From the NCBI GenBank assembly GCA_964464595.1, contig CAYXGW010000017.1, positions 1 to 64,000 of the forward strand: a DNA stretch of 64,000 nt, written 5' to 3'. This document shows, one piece after another, positions 35,262 to 45,733 of this stretch. The position numbers and the translations under genes are program-made. Origin of the DNA: JADFJB01 sp964464595 (GTDB taxonomy: Bacteria; Zhuqueibacterota; JdFR-76; DREG01). Within the stretch, counting starts at the first letter, position 1. Each line of letters begins with the position of its first letter. The notes under the pieces were generated by a model. It made no database searches. It was given only the letters and a program-made list of their open reading frames with translations, and had not been told where the DNA came from.

Positions 35262-37055
35262 TTATTCTCCCCCAGTCAGTGGTTCGATCTGATCAAATCT
35301 CAGGTTGCTTCCTCCCTGCCCTCTACCAGTTTCCCGGTAACGACCTGTCCAGATATAGGTTTTACCATCGTACCATCGTACTCGTTGAATCGCCCGTTTT
35401 ACGATACTGCCTGAATAGGGTACTTCTTCTTCGTTAATGTAATAGGGTGCTGGCACCTCATTCAATAGCAAACCTTTTGCCTTAACTACGTCTACAGGTG
35501 GATCTCCCAACTTAGGCATGGAAGCTCGTTGAAAATAAATATCCTGGACAGCATTTTGTTTTTGTACAGGTAAGAAAGGAATCCAGTTTTCCGGAACGGA
35601 TGTGCCTAACAAGTAGCGAATAGCTGCTGTTGAATTGGCAATAGGTGGAGGTAAAACTCCAGTCTGGTCAGCTGCTTCGTTTCCATTAATTCCTTTGCCG
35701 GTGGCATCTGGTATTGTTTCCTCTATGGCCCATACCATATTGGCCATTTCATCCCGCATGAAATTAACCTGTTCTATGGGATCGCTTTGCAAGGAGTGTA
35801 TTAAAGTGGACGGTAAAAAGAACTGTCTATTATACAAGCCAATATCATCTTTATTACTAATATTAAACATACTCCATCTTTGCCACTCGTTTTCATTTCC
35901 TTCATTTGCTGCTCTGATCAATGTTCTATCTCCAAATACATCGGTAACTACCAGTCCTTTTACTTCACAGATGGTATTGACCGGCATAGTGTAGGGGATC
36001 ACACTCCAATCGTTTCCGTAGATCAAGCCAAACTCGGCGAAAAGAAGCAACAAATGATCGGTCGTTTTGGCGTTGATCTTTCCAAAATCGATCTGCCTTT
36101 CTTCCATTTCCCAAAAGCGTGGATTGGGCATGCCTTTAAATTCTGCCGGCGTTGGAAGAAATGATAAAATCTCTTCTTTTTCTTCAGCAGCAACCGGGTT
36201 ATCTAAACTTAAACCATTGGATTGAAGATTTTCACTAAAGGCATACCAATCGAGTCTACCACTGTAGTATTCACTGGCTTCCAATACTTCTTGATCTCCA
36301 TTGGCATAAGGGGCCGCTACTGAAAATTGATAATCTAGAGTTTTGGGATGCCATGCTTTATCATTTTGATCTGCAGGCTGACTGTACTGTCTTGAAAACC
36401 ATTCCTGGTATAAGGTAAAGAAAACCTCCATTTCAGTTAAATCACCCGCTTCAATTCCTAAGTTTACAGAAATCGTGTTGTCTTCAATATCCTTATAGAC
36501 TTTTGCCCCATCAATCACTCGTCTTTTAGTTGCGATATACAGATTCAAGCCGTCAATTTGCCCTTTAAAACTCTCTTCTTTGTCAACCTCAAAGCCATAT
36601 TTTTCCAAATACTTTGAAATATATTTTGAACGCAAAGCGACTGTATGTAACTTCAGTAAATATTGACCCATTTTTACCCGCAGACCGTAAGTTACCCGCA
36701 GATCATTATCACCAAATACAATGCTTTCCCTCTCCACAAAAGTTTCCATAGGAATATTATCGCTGTAATTTCTGCCGTTCTCATGATCCAGGGAGATCCT
36801 GTCTACTTTAGTTTGGCCAGTAAGTAGTCTTGCATCGATAGCAGAGCCCGCATCTTCGGCCTCTAATTCTCCCATTTGCCACTGTCTTGTTATCATCCAT
36901 AAGGGATCCCGAATTTCTGCCCGTAAACTTCGTTCGAAATTTTGACTTCGGGGTCTGGGTTCTAATCTGTTATAAGCTGTAATACTAGGTTCCCGGTAAA
37001 TTACATTAAGCAATTTAAGGTCTGTCATTAATTGGGATATCTGATGATTAGCCAT
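35262..37055 (-). CDS. Large uncharacterised protein, distal gene of giant operon
   Basis: A 597-aa protein of no recognised domain. The N-terminal part (about 20-80) contains RSLRAEIRDPLWMITRQWQMGELEAEDAGS, a Trp/Arg-rich block that I recall from conserved hypothetical proteins accompanying DUF6603 genes in other phyla. There is no signal peptide and no membrane helix. It ends with a strand-rich region. It follows the 1801-aa gene by 2 nt and is the last gene of the operon. Function unknown; the cluster's constant companionship suggests a shared complex. Confidence 0.75.
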   Translation of the reverse strand: MANHQISQLMTDLKLLNVIYREPSITAYNRLEPRPRSQNFERSLRAEIRDPLWMITRQWQMGELEAEDAGSAIDARLLTGQTKVDRISLDHENGRNYSDNIPMETFVERESIVFGDNDLRVTYGLRVKMGQYLLKLHTVALRSKYISKYLEKYGFEVDKEESFKGQIDGLNLYIATKRRVIDGAKVYKDIEDNTISVNLGIEAGDLTEMEVFFTLYQEWFSRQYSQPADQNDKAWHPKTLDYQFSVAAPYANGDQEVLEASEYYSGRLDWYAFSENLQSNGLSLDNPVAAEEKEEILSFLPTPAEFKGMPNPRFWEMEERQIDFGKINAKTTDHLLLLFAEFGLIYGNDWSVIPYTMPVNTICEVKGLVVTDVFGDRTLIRAANEGNENEWQRWSMFNISNKDDIGLYNRQFFLPSTLIHSLQSDPIEQVNFMRDEMANMVWAIEETIPDATGKGINGNEAADQTGVLPPPIANSTAAIRYLLGTSVPENWIPFLPVQKQNAVQDIYFQRASMPKLGDPPVDVVKAKGLLLNEVPAPYYINEEEVPYSGSIVKRAIQRVRWYDGKTYIWTGRYRETGRGQGGSNLRFDQIEPLTGGE

Positions 37056-37057
37056 AA

Positions 37058-40000
37058 CTATAAATCTAGTGTTTCATTGAATTCTACTAATTGTGCCGTT
37101 AGCAATGGAGCAAGAAATGCCATATCCAGCGATATATTGTTTTTACTGGTACTGAATTCTGAGATCACAGCAGGTAAAAACTTATTCAACATAGTAACGT
37201 TTAAGTCCAATTGATCCGGCTCAATCGCTCTTTGTTTGGCCCTTTTAAAGGTATCGAGAACGGTATTGATTAAATGATTCCATTTCCAAGCTCCTTCTTC
37301 CTGAGGGGTAACTGCCAACAGAATGGCCTGTGGTGGAACGCTGTTAGGCTGGTTGAAATTAAATGTCAGTCCAGTTACTTCCTCTCGTTGAGGAACCACT
37401 TCTACCCAATCATCTACTATTAATCCACATTGCTCTCTAGAAGCATCAAAGCCCTGGGGCGAATAATGTGCATAAGATAAAGTATCATGATCTATAGTTG
37501 TACCTTCAGGATATTCAACAGCGAGCCAGCTATCATTTTCTTTATAAGGTAATTGCATGGCTTCGCACTCAAGGAAATCGGCATTAAATCCATCGTGGAA
37601 CAATTTCATCATACCGAAGGTGTGCATTTTAGGACGTACTAATGCTACTCCGTGCAACCACTCGTCCATTACCAATGGATTATTTCGTTCAGTGCTTGCA
37701 TAGGAAAGTAATTGGGCTGCAGCAGAATGTGCCTGTTCAACATCCGGAATGTTGTTATAGTTAAAGCGAGGAATTATTACATAATCATCGCCAATTAGCA
37801 TTTTAGTGAGCTCCACTAACAAAGTGATTTTCTGGTTCGGAATAGTGGAGACATCATTGACCTTAGCTAGTTTAGCTGTATATTCTACCCCTGTACTATC
37901 AAATCGAGCCTTAAGTGATTTGGCCTGAGTTAATAGACTATCAATCTGAGCTTGAAGGAAGCCCACTGCAGAGTAAGGAAAAGCCAATGAGAAGCCAGAG
38001 TCAGCTATGCTTTTTATAACATTTCGGAGGTGGTTCACAGAAGTTTCCAAAGGAAGTGATTCTACATCTGTCATCGCCTCCCCAAGGGTAACAAACAACC
38101 CATTCAACTCACTGAATATATTTTCTACTTGTGACTGCAAGCCACTTACGTTTATGTTTTCAGGATTTTCAACAGGTTTAATAATCGTTTTTGAGGCGGG
38201 TTCATAATCCCTGGCATGCACGGGGCGTGAGCCCGATACCAGGTTCCGCATTGAATCTACAAAAGGCAGAATCTCGGCAAATGATTTGATATCATTTATT
38301 ACGGCCGGATCTTCCCCGTTGTTTATGAACTCAATTTTTATTACAACATCATCAGCTAAAGATTTATCTTGTGCAAAGGCATACCGAATACGGGTTTCCA
38401 GCTCAGAAGTCCCTGATTCTTCCGTTTTATTTCGGATGAGATACATGAAGTCGATGGGCTGAATTGCCAGTTCTTTCAAGTTTAAAACAGCTTCGATATC
38501 AACGCCTCCATTTTTCAATACCTGTTCTCCCTTTTCATCATAGGCCGTAACTTTACAACGGATCTTGGTGGGATCCCCAAGTACGCTACCTAGCCAATGA
38601 TTGATGCCAGGTTCGACCCTGGCACGTAAGGTCATTGGTATATCTGTCCAATCTGTCGGTGCTGTGGAAATAGTTGGGTCGAAATGTATTACTACTCTAT
38701 TTGTTATGGACAAATTGGTCCCTCTTGCCGTATTGATCACTTCTATGTCAGGTAGGAGTTCTCCATCTGCCAGGGCGCGCACTACAGCAGCAGCTCTATC
38801 AAAATTACCCATAGCCAGTTGATAAGCACTTTCAGCTGTAAGCACATCCCTAAGGGCATCAAGCGCATTCAGAATGTTATCTCTTACTTTTACTATTGCC
38901 TCTTTTTCATCATCTGACATTGCAACACTGATAAAAGGAGCTTCTTCTGTTGTTTCTGCTAAAAGCAAACCGTTCACTACATGGAAATCATCGATGGTTT
39001 CTTCGGGGCCAGTAACATTTCCAGCTTGCGGTACCTTTGTCTTTTTGATCGGGTAAGCTGATCGAAAATCTGGAATAAATTGATTTAAGAATTGTGGGTC
39101 GATTTGTTTAGTCGACCAGTCGTGAAGTCCGCGCTCAAACTGGTATCCAAGTAATACCTCTAAGGTTTGTCCATTTCGAATTCCTTCAATTAAGTACAAA
39201 GCTCTTCTGACACGTTCTGAAGACAGATTTACAGCCAGCATTTCTTTTTCTTCGGGAGAAGCGTGAGTAAGATAACCGCTACGTAAAATGGCTGCTGCTG
39301 TAGCATGATTGAGTGAAGGAGCATGTACATACCCACCGTTGTTAAAGGCAGTGTACAAATTGTCTTCCCCTTCTCTTAATGCTTCCGGAAGTACAGATTC
39401 ATTTATCTTTTTTCTGTCGTTACCTGGCTTGACATTTTCAAGGTATCCGTAGGAACCCATATAGATCCCTTTTTTACGTTCACTGGCATCGCGTACAATA
39501 TTTCGTTGCTCTTCTAATCTCCTGGCAAACAAAGAGGTTTGCCATGCGTCCAGGCGATAAGTCAAGGTGTCGATATGCTCTACCATTGCTCTTTCCAATG
39601 ATGCCGTAGACATGTCTTTTAAAATATCTAGCCCTTCTTTGTGATCGAGTAGATCAGTCGCAAAATGGGAATTAAAAGGGGTTATCACATTTTGAGAGTG
39701 AATGTGTTTGTAAAAAGATTGATTTGGAGGAGCAGAAGAAATGATGTTGTCCATTGGAGCCTGAAAAATTTCCCAGGGTGAAACAGAAGGTATGGAACTC
39801 ATGTTCATAAATTTTCGGGATCGTACAAGTTCTTTGGCCTCTATTCCTTGCTCTTTCAATAGAGAGAAAATACTCTTGCTGGATTCAAGTAAGAGGGAAT
39901 TCAACAGCAACATAAAAAGCAACGAGTTTGGAGTTTCTGCTTCGCCAAAGTCCTTGTTCTCCAGTTTTTTTTCATCACCGGCATTTTCAATAAGCCAATG

Positions 40001-42463
40001 GATGAAATGTTTTTCTAGATTTTCATTATAATACTTAATCGAATTTGTTTCGGAAAATGGCAAACCATCTATCAGGTTCTTCTTAGCCAGGGCAGTATGA
40101 TAATGCTGAAAAATCAATTGCAGAAAAAGAGGTGGAGGTTTTGGGTCTCCATTAGCATCATTATTCTCATAACCCAGTTGGCGGAGTGCAGCTGTCGCGA
40201 AAGCTTGTTCAAAAAGCATTCTTAAAGTATCTTCTCCATACTGTCCCCCCCAAGCAAATTCGTCCAGGTTCTTCAGATAATCGAAACTATATCCCACGCG
40301 TTGAAAAAACTCTACAGAGGTTGGATGAAGTCCGAGGATCTCCATCAGGTTTTTTCCCGCATCCCCTTCTTTACTGATCTGTGCCAGATTTGGTATGAGA
40401 TCACTCCATTGCTTTTCCATATATGATATTACAGAGTACATCTTATTCAGGAACGGATCTTGGAATAGTTGTGGTAAAGAAATACCTACACCCACCGTGT
40501 CTACTTGCTTTTTGGGATACTCCCATGATTGAAAGTCACTGGTGAGGAGAATTCCGTATGGCTGGTTCCCTACTCGTATTGATGCTAAAGGACCTCTGCC
40601 GCTTACATAGCGCTTAAAATGGTAACGTAGTTTTTTTAAGTCATCATCACTCACTACATCGTTGAGCATACTATCCATGAAATAGCCAAGTGTTCCGGCA
40701 TACAGTGCAGCGTTCATAGCAGAAGCTTCCACATGTTCTTTAGCATCACTGTTGCCAATGTATTGCAGCGCTTCGTAGTCTATACCGAGCAATTCAGCAA
40801 ATCGCTGGCCATCAGTCAGGGTATTTCTATCGGCCGAATCAGGATCAAATAAAGGCTCTCCGGCTTCCACAAAATAGCTCTCTTCGTTTAAGGGATCGCT
40901 TTTTGTAAATCCTGAATCTTGCTCTTCTGTATTGTTGGTTGGTGTTCCTTGTTTTAACAGACTAAATCCATTCCTGGAATAGTGATGGTTTTGAATGAGA
41001 TTTTCAACCAGGTTTTTACCATCGTCCTCATCGGCGGTATTTTTCAACCCAACTACCAATAACTGGTCGTATCCCAGTGTTGCTCCAAGAGGATCCAGTT
41101 CATCTAAATTCAATTTAAATCCCAAGCCTTTTTCTACTGCTAATTCAAATTTGGCTACCCATTCAAATTCAGGCCCCAACTCAATTCTGTTATCGTTTTC
41201 CTCATTTTGTTTAATGGATGGTGTTTCTCCATCTTCCCCCAATGGAGCTGGTCCGAGTATCACAATATCATCAACTGGCTTGCTTATGAGACTGACTTTC
41301 TCGATCAGTTTATTATCGCGGTAGGCCATTAAAACAAAGCGATCGGGCAACACACGACTGTGAGGAGCTTTGGTCCACTCGCTGGATTTTGTAAAGTCTT
41401 GCGGGGGGAATTGCAAATCGTCTACAACTACGATCTCATTTCCCCAATTGAGCGGCTTGGTTTGAAGAGCCAACCAAGCTGAACGATTGGGCCCAAAAGC
41501 ATTGACCAACATACTCCACGCTTCTTTTCTTTCATCTTCATCTTCTGTTGCCCACAGGACTTTCCAATATGCAATTCCGAACTCGATTTCTCGTTCTGTT
41601 AGTATTTCTTCATGTGTGTGTATTGCAATCTCATCCGGGAAGACTCTTATCCAGAGTTCATTTTTACCGGCGACCTCTTTGAATTTCGTTTCAATTCTCA
41701 ATGGTAAAAGAAGAATAGGTATATCATCATTCCATTCTTCAATGAGTTGCTGAGGATCTCGTTTAAATAATGTTGCAATCAGGATATCAGTTTCTTTTAT
41801 TCGCCTTTTAAGGATGTTTTTTTGCTCTTTGATTTGATCTTTAATAGAATCAATCTCTTCGTCAGGGTTTTCCCTGATGATAGGATTCCCAGCTATCATC
41901 CGTATCTTTGCACGAATCTCTTCCAGATCTCGTTGTGCTCTATTAATCTCTTCCTTAATGGTATTTTCATTAAAAGAAGAGAGCTCTTCTTTTAATCGAT
42001 TTATTTCTTGTTCAAGTTTATCAATACGACCTGGAAATTGTTCAACTCTTAAATTAAGAAACTTCTTTTCATCTTCCAATTTCTTGCGTTCAACACGGTT
42101 TAGGTCCGGTTCTGAAAGTGCTGCGTCTATTTGGCTAAGGCGGTTTGTTATTTTCTCCGTTTCTTCTTCTATCGCAACTATTTGAGCTTCCTTTTGTTGT
42201 AGCTGTTCTGATAAACGAAAAAATTTATTCAATTTTCGCTGCAGCTCATCCAATTCAGTTTGTTTACGTTTTTGTTTATTTCGTAAAATTTCAAGTTCAG
42301 ATTCCTGTTCAGAGTCAACTATAATCTCTTTTTCAGCAAATTTCTTTTTCTCTTGCAATAAATCGTAATGCCGTAATTTTAATTTATAAAGCTCTTCATC
42401 TTCCTCTTCTCTGGCTTTGCGCGTTTTCCGGATGGCATCTATGTCTTCTCTGTAGGTATTCAT
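37058..42463 (-). CDS. Giant coiled-coil protein (1801 aa), uncharacterised
   Basis: The 1801-residue product opens with a long charged coiled coil (about 10-235, heptad-rich EEEDEELYKLKLRHYDLLQE and following). A large globular body follows. Segments that recur in cognate clusters of other bacteria, by memory, are RVFPDEIAIHTHEEILTERE (about 270) and KGIYMGSYGYLENVKPG, where actinobacterial relatives have VGAYGWLENL-like text. HAPSLNHATAAAILRSGYLTH and SSERVRRALYLIEGIRNGQ also recur. No enzymatic motif, signal peptide or membrane helix is seen. It is likely a structural scaffold. The spacing is 10 nt to the upstream gene and 2 nt to the next. Confidence 0.78.
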   Translation of the reverse strand: MNTYREDIDAIRKTRKAREEEDEELYKLKLRHYDLLQEKKKFAEKEIIVDSEQESELEILRNKQKRKQTELDELQRKLNKFFRLSEQLQQKEAQIVAIEEETEKITNRLSQIDAALSEPDLNRVERKKLEDEKKFLNLRVEQFPGRIDKLEQEINRLKEELSSFNENTIKEEINRAQRDLEEIRAKIRMIAGNPIIRENPDEEIDSIKDQIKEQKNILKRRIKETDILIATLFKRDPQQLIEEWNDDIPILLLPLRIETKFKEVAGKNELWIRVFPDEIAIHTHEEILTEREIEFGIAYWKVLWATEDEDERKEAWSMLVNAFGPNRSAWLALQTKPLNWGNEIVVVDDLQFPPQDFTKSSEWTKAPHSRVLPDRFVLMAYRDNKLIEKVSLISKPVDDIVILGPAPLGEDGETPSIKQNEENDNRIELGPEFEWVAKFELAVEKGLGFKLNLDELDPLGATLGYDQLLVVGLKNTADEDDGKNLVENLIQNHHYSRNGFSLLKQGTPTNNTEEQDSGFTKSDPLNEESYFVEAGEPLFDPDSADRNTLTDGQRFAELLGIDYEALQYIGNSDAKEHVEASAMNAALYAGTLGYFMDSMLNDVVSDDDLKKLRYHFKRYVSGRGPLASIRVGNQPYGILLTSDFQSWEYPKKQVDTVGVGISLPQLFQDPFLNKMYSVISYMEKQWSDLIPNLAQISKEGDAGKNLMEILGLHPTSVEFFQRVGYSFDYLKNLDEFAWGGQYGEDTLRMLFEQAFATAALRQLGYENNDANGDPKPPPLFLQLIFQHYHTALAKKNLIDGLPFSETNSIKYYNENLEKHFIHWLIENAGDEKKLENKDFGEAETPNSLLFMLLLNSLLLESSKSIFSLLKEQGIEAKELVRSRKFMNMSSIPSVSPWEIFQAPMDNIISSAPPNQSFYKHIHSQNVITPFNSHFATDLLDHKEGLDILKDMSTASLERAMVEHIDTLTYRLDAWQTSLFARRLEEQRNIVRDASERKKGIYMGSYGYLENVKPGNDRKKINESVLPEALREGEDNLYTAFNNGGYVHAPSLNHATAAAILRSGYLTHASPEEKEMLAVNLSSERVRRALYLIEGIRNGQTLEVLLGYQFERGLHDWSTKQIDPQFLNQFIPDFRSAYPIKKTKVPQAGNVTGPEETIDDFHVVNGLLLAETTEEAPFISVAMSDDEKEAIVKVRDNILNALDALRDVLTAESAYQLAMGNFDRAAAVVRALADGELLPDIEVINTARGTNLSITNRVVIHFDPTISTAPTDWTDIPMTLRARVEPGINHWLGSVLGDPTKIRCKVTAYDEKGEQVLKNGGVDIEAVLNLKELAIQPIDFMYLIRNKTEESGTSELETRIRYAFAQDKSLADDVVIKIEFINNGEDPAVINDIKSFAEILPFVDSMRNLVSGSRPVHARDYEPASKTIIKPVENPENINVSGLQSQVENIFSELNGLFVTLGEAMTDVESLPLETSVNHLRNVIKSIADSGFSLAFPYSAVGFLQAQIDSLLTQAKSLKARFDSTGVEYTAKLAKVNDVSTIPNQKITLLVELTKMLIGDDYVIIPRFNYNNIPDVEQAHSAAAQLLSYASTERNNPLVMDEWLHGVALVRPKMHTFGMMKLFHDGFNADFLECEAMQLPYKENDSWLAVEYPEGTTIDHDTLSYAHYSPQGFDASREQCGLIVDDWVEVVPQREEVTGLTFNFNQPNSVPPQAILLAVTPQEEGAWKWNHLINTVLDTFKRAKQRAIEPDQLDLNVTMLNKFLPAVISEFSTSKNNISLDMAFLAPLLTAQLVEFNETLDL

Positions 42464-42473
42464 TGCAAATTCT

Positions 42474-45400
42474 TTATAAGTCTTTTAACATTTCTTTAGC
42501 GTGAACAGCGATCATTACAGGTTTTTGGTAGAGTATATATGCCATTGTAGCTGCATCATTTCCACATTGAGACCTGCTTTCATCTGTGACATTTGGAATT
42601 GTGCCCTCTGGAATAAAGCTGGTATGTGGTAAAACAGTAGTTTTAACAAAATCTTCACCGTTATCGTATTTGTCCCATGACATATCATCCCATGTTATAG
42701 GTGTTTCAGTGTCTTCATCCGGTTCGAATGAGATGTCCATTCCAAATCGAGGAGCTCCTGGAATTTGCTGAATAACAAAATAATAACCCCAATCATCGGA
42801 AGCAGATTGTGGGTTTTCATCTCCTTTTGCATCCTCAATAGTCAGGTCAAACCCAAAGAATTTAAAATCCGGATCGATATCTGATTTGAAAATGGGGAAT
42901 TTGATTTCTTCAGCCATTTGAGTTGCTGTTTTTACTTCCACAATTATTGGCTCTTTGCTTGGGTCGGGACTTCCGTCACTCATAAAAATCCTTGCTTTCT
43001 GCGCATAAATAATCGTGTTCGGATATTTCTTCAGAAGGTCTCCTCTCACCACGAGCACCACTTGTTTCTTACCGTGTATATTTCGGTTGTTATGCTGTCC
43101 TAACTTTGAAGTGCTTGTCCATTTGTCGAGGGGCTTTATATCCTTATATTTTTCGGTAATCTCTTCCTTGCTTAGATCTGTTTCATTATTAATAATCCCC
43201 TTTACATCCCAGAATTGGCGAAAATAGCTTCCGCGTTTATCGGTTGGGTATTCTCTCCAAAGCAATTCTTTCCCAAATTCATGATTCAAGCCCACCATAT
43301 AGGATTCAATAAATTCCGGATTGGTTAGCAATAAGGAAATGGTATTGGGAGGGATAAGGTTGAGATTGGGAATTAATAATTCAGAAGATATATCACGAAG
43401 TTTCTCATACATAGGATCCTCGAAATCGGGATAAGCCATCGCAGGCACCAATCTTTCTGGTTTTAAGAGCCATGCAGGATTGAATGTAAAGTATACCTGG
43501 GAAGCTAGTTGTTTTGGAAATACGATCCTGGGGTCTACAGCTTTAGAAAGTTTTAATTGAGCATTGTTCAGGTCGAATGGAAGTCTTTTCTTTTCTGCTG
43601 CTTTAAATGATAACCTTGTATTTAGTTTTATAGCAGCAGTACGAAAGTTTCTAGCTTCAAGATTATCACCTCCACCTCCCGATGGAGTATTGATGGTAAA
43701 TGTTGTAAAGGAGAAGGCGTCAGGGGATGAAGAAGATGTTTCCGTATTCTGGCTTATGGTTGTTCCTCCTCCTGTGGAGACTGGAGGGATTACGGGATCC
43801 GTTTCCGTAAATCTAAAAGAAGGACGTGCCGGAGTCTCCCGGATGATATCTACCAGTTTTGTAGGATCATCCATCGTTTCTACTTGCTGTCTTCTTATTC
43901 TTAGTTCCCTTAAATAAAAATAGATAGAAAAGGTAACCAGAGCGCCAAGAGCTAAAGTCATCCATAATCCCGTGAAAATTCCAACTAGGAATAAAGTAAG
44001 TAACACGATAATGAGAAAAAGCAGACTGTTTCTGATCAACCATATAAGGACAGGTCCGTAGGAAGAAGCAGGGAGATTTTCGTTTAATTCATTGACCGTT
44101 TCAATGCCTTCTGGTACTAATTTCGGAGGAGCCGGACTAATTCTCCCTACATTGAGGTCATTTAACAATGTACTATGACTAAAGTTTTGATCAGCGGCTT
44201 TTAGTTTTTTATAAAATACACCTCGAGGCCTTGTTATCCTCCGAAACGCGGAACTTATAGCAGATGTTGGCAAACTACTCTCTTGCATTTGAGCATAAAG
44301 GGTGGTTGACGATCCTTTCACCTTCTTGAGCAATGGCGCAAAGATAGTGATCATGCTGGTGGGTTTGAGTTTGCTAACAAAGTTCTCCTGCACTTTTATG
44401 GCAAAGGTCATGGAGAAGGCAGCCCGCATTATTTTTTTATTTGCTTCTATGATTTTCCGAACCTGTTCCCATGCCTTCGCAATGAAATTTTCCTGGCCCT
44501 TTTGTATTACATTTGTTCCAAACCCCGAGGGCACGCGCAACCTGGGATCTTTATTCAAAGCGTGCAACCAGCCCGAGTGGTTAATATCCAATTCGTGGTG
44601 TAGAGCATGATTTTCACCGTAAATAGGCGGGCTTACAACAGGATCAATAGAAGTATTGCTTTGCTTTTGTAATTCAGCCGGGAAGTTTAATATATCCTTT
44701 AGATGACTAAAGTAAGGCTTCTGAAGATCAATACTTTCTGGCTTGGAAATAGTAGATGGTGCCTTAAGTGCTCCTTCAAGGCCGATGATATTCTGATCGG
44801 CAAAATTGGGTAAAACTGCACCAATATCCGTTCCTACTGTCATTCCAAATCCCGGCTTTGATCCGTCCATATCGCGAATACCTATCCTGCTGTCCATTGC
44901 CCGTGGTTCCAGTAATTTCACAAGCGATTCGAAATCTTCTTTTTCTCCGGTTCTGAAATACCATTCATAGTATACCGGTAACTCAATACCATTCGACGTT
45001 TCGTTCCATGCAGGCTGTTGAGCGTCTATAGTATTCGTATCTTGACCAAGGCCAGCCATTCTACCTGTTTCAAAAGCAGGGACCACAAAAGCTCGATATG
45101 CACTATTGGAATCTAATCTGCGAGGACATACCAAGCGACAGATGATTTTATCGGAATTGGGCTCGTTGAGATCATGGAGAGATTGCAAAAATTCTTCAAA
45201 TTCAGAATCTGCTTCATGGCCTTTGTTAGTATGCACATGAGCCCATGCCCAGGTTTCTGTACCAGGTGGTAATGAAGAAGCTGATTTAACTTTAACTGTA
45301 GGCAGCGGTACGCGTCTGTTATCTTTCGTAAACTCCTGCTCATCTTCATTAGTAGATTCTTTCAACACGATCAATGCAATCCAGGGCCTTAACTTATTAT

Positions 45401-45728
45401 TGTTGGCTTTTGCCGGAGTATATCGCCATGCAAAATCTTCATCATACAATTCAATAAATGGCAAGTAGTTAGGTTCGAAATCGGTGATCCAGTTTTTAGG
45501 TTCCGTTCTTACTACTTGTTGAGGGTTAATGCCAATAACATCTCCGGGACCCAACAATTCAAAGTTTTTATGGACAGGTTGAGCATTTACTGCAATATCA
45601 ATGGGTATAGAAGCTCTATCCAATATTGCGGACGAACTCATACCTAGATTATCAACTTCATTAATATCGGCTGCGATACCTTTTCGCAACCATGATCCAA
45701 ATGTATATTTTGCTACTGTTACGGCCAT
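42474..45728 (-). CDS. Large protein with central membrane hairpin (1084 aa), uncharacterised
   Basis: A 1084-aa protein without a signal peptide. The N-terminal domain (about 1-540) contains WITDFEPNYLPFIELYDEDF and a LRPWIALIVLKE segment, both familiar from relatives in DUF6603-associated clusters. Two adjacent hydrophobic helices at about 556-604 (LLFLIIVLLTLFLVGI and MTLALGALVTFSIYFYL) form a membrane hairpin, leaving both large domains on the same side. The C-terminal domain (about 690-1084) is globular and includes a Gly/Ser/Thr-rich linker near 650-690. It may anchor the assembly to the inner membrane. No known function. Confidence 0.78.
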   Translation of the reverse strand: MAVTVAKYTFGSWLRKGIAADINEVDNLGMSSSAILDRASIPIDIAVNAQPVHKNFELLGPGDVIGINPQQVVRTEPKNWITDFEPNYLPFIELYDEDFAWRYTPAKANNNKLRPWIALIVLKESTNEDEQEFTKDNRRVPLPTVKVKSASSLPPGTETWAWAHVHTNKGHEADSEFEEFLQSLHDLNEPNSDKIICRLVCPRRLDSNSAYRAFVVPAFETGRMAGLGQDTNTIDAQQPAWNETSNGIELPVYYEWYFRTGEKEDFESLVKLLEPRAMDSRIGIRDMDGSKPGFGMTVGTDIGAVLPNFADQNIIGLEGALKAPSTISKPESIDLQKPYFSHLKDILNFPAELQKQSNTSIDPVVSPPIYGENHALHHELDINHSGWLHALNKDPRLRVPSGFGTNVIQKGQENFIAKAWEQVRKIIEANKKIMRAAFSMTFAIKVQENFVSKLKPTSMITIFAPLLKKVKGSSTTLYAQMQESSLPTSAISSAFRRITRPRGVFYKKLKAADQNFSHSTLLNDLNVGRISPAPPKLVPEGIETVNELNENLPASSYGPVLIWLIRNSLLFLIIVLLTLFLVGIFTGLWMTLALGALVTFSIYFYLRELRIRRQQVETMDDPTKLVDIIRETPARPSFRFTETDPVIPPVSTGGGTTISQNTETSSSSPDAFSFTTFTINTPSGGGGDNLEARNFRTAAIKLNTRLSFKAAEKKRLPFDLNNAQLKLSKAVDPRIVFPKQLASQVYFTFNPAWLLKPERLVPAMAYPDFEDPMYEKLRDISSELLIPNLNLIPPNTISLLLTNPEFIESYMVGLNHEFGKELLWREYPTDKRGSYFRQFWDVKGIINNETDLSKEEITEKYKDIKPLDKWTSTSKLGQHNNRNIHGKKQVVLVVRGDLLKKYPNTIIYAQKARIFMSDGSPDPSKEPIIVEVKTATQMAEEIKFPIFKSDIDPDFKFFGFDLTIEDAKGDENPQSASDDWGYYFVIQQIPGAPRFGMDISFEPDEDTETPITWDDMSWDKYDNGEDFVKTTVLPHTSFIPEGTIPNVTDESRSQCGNDAATMAYILYQKPVMIAVHAKEMLKDL

Positions 45729-45733
45729 AATAT

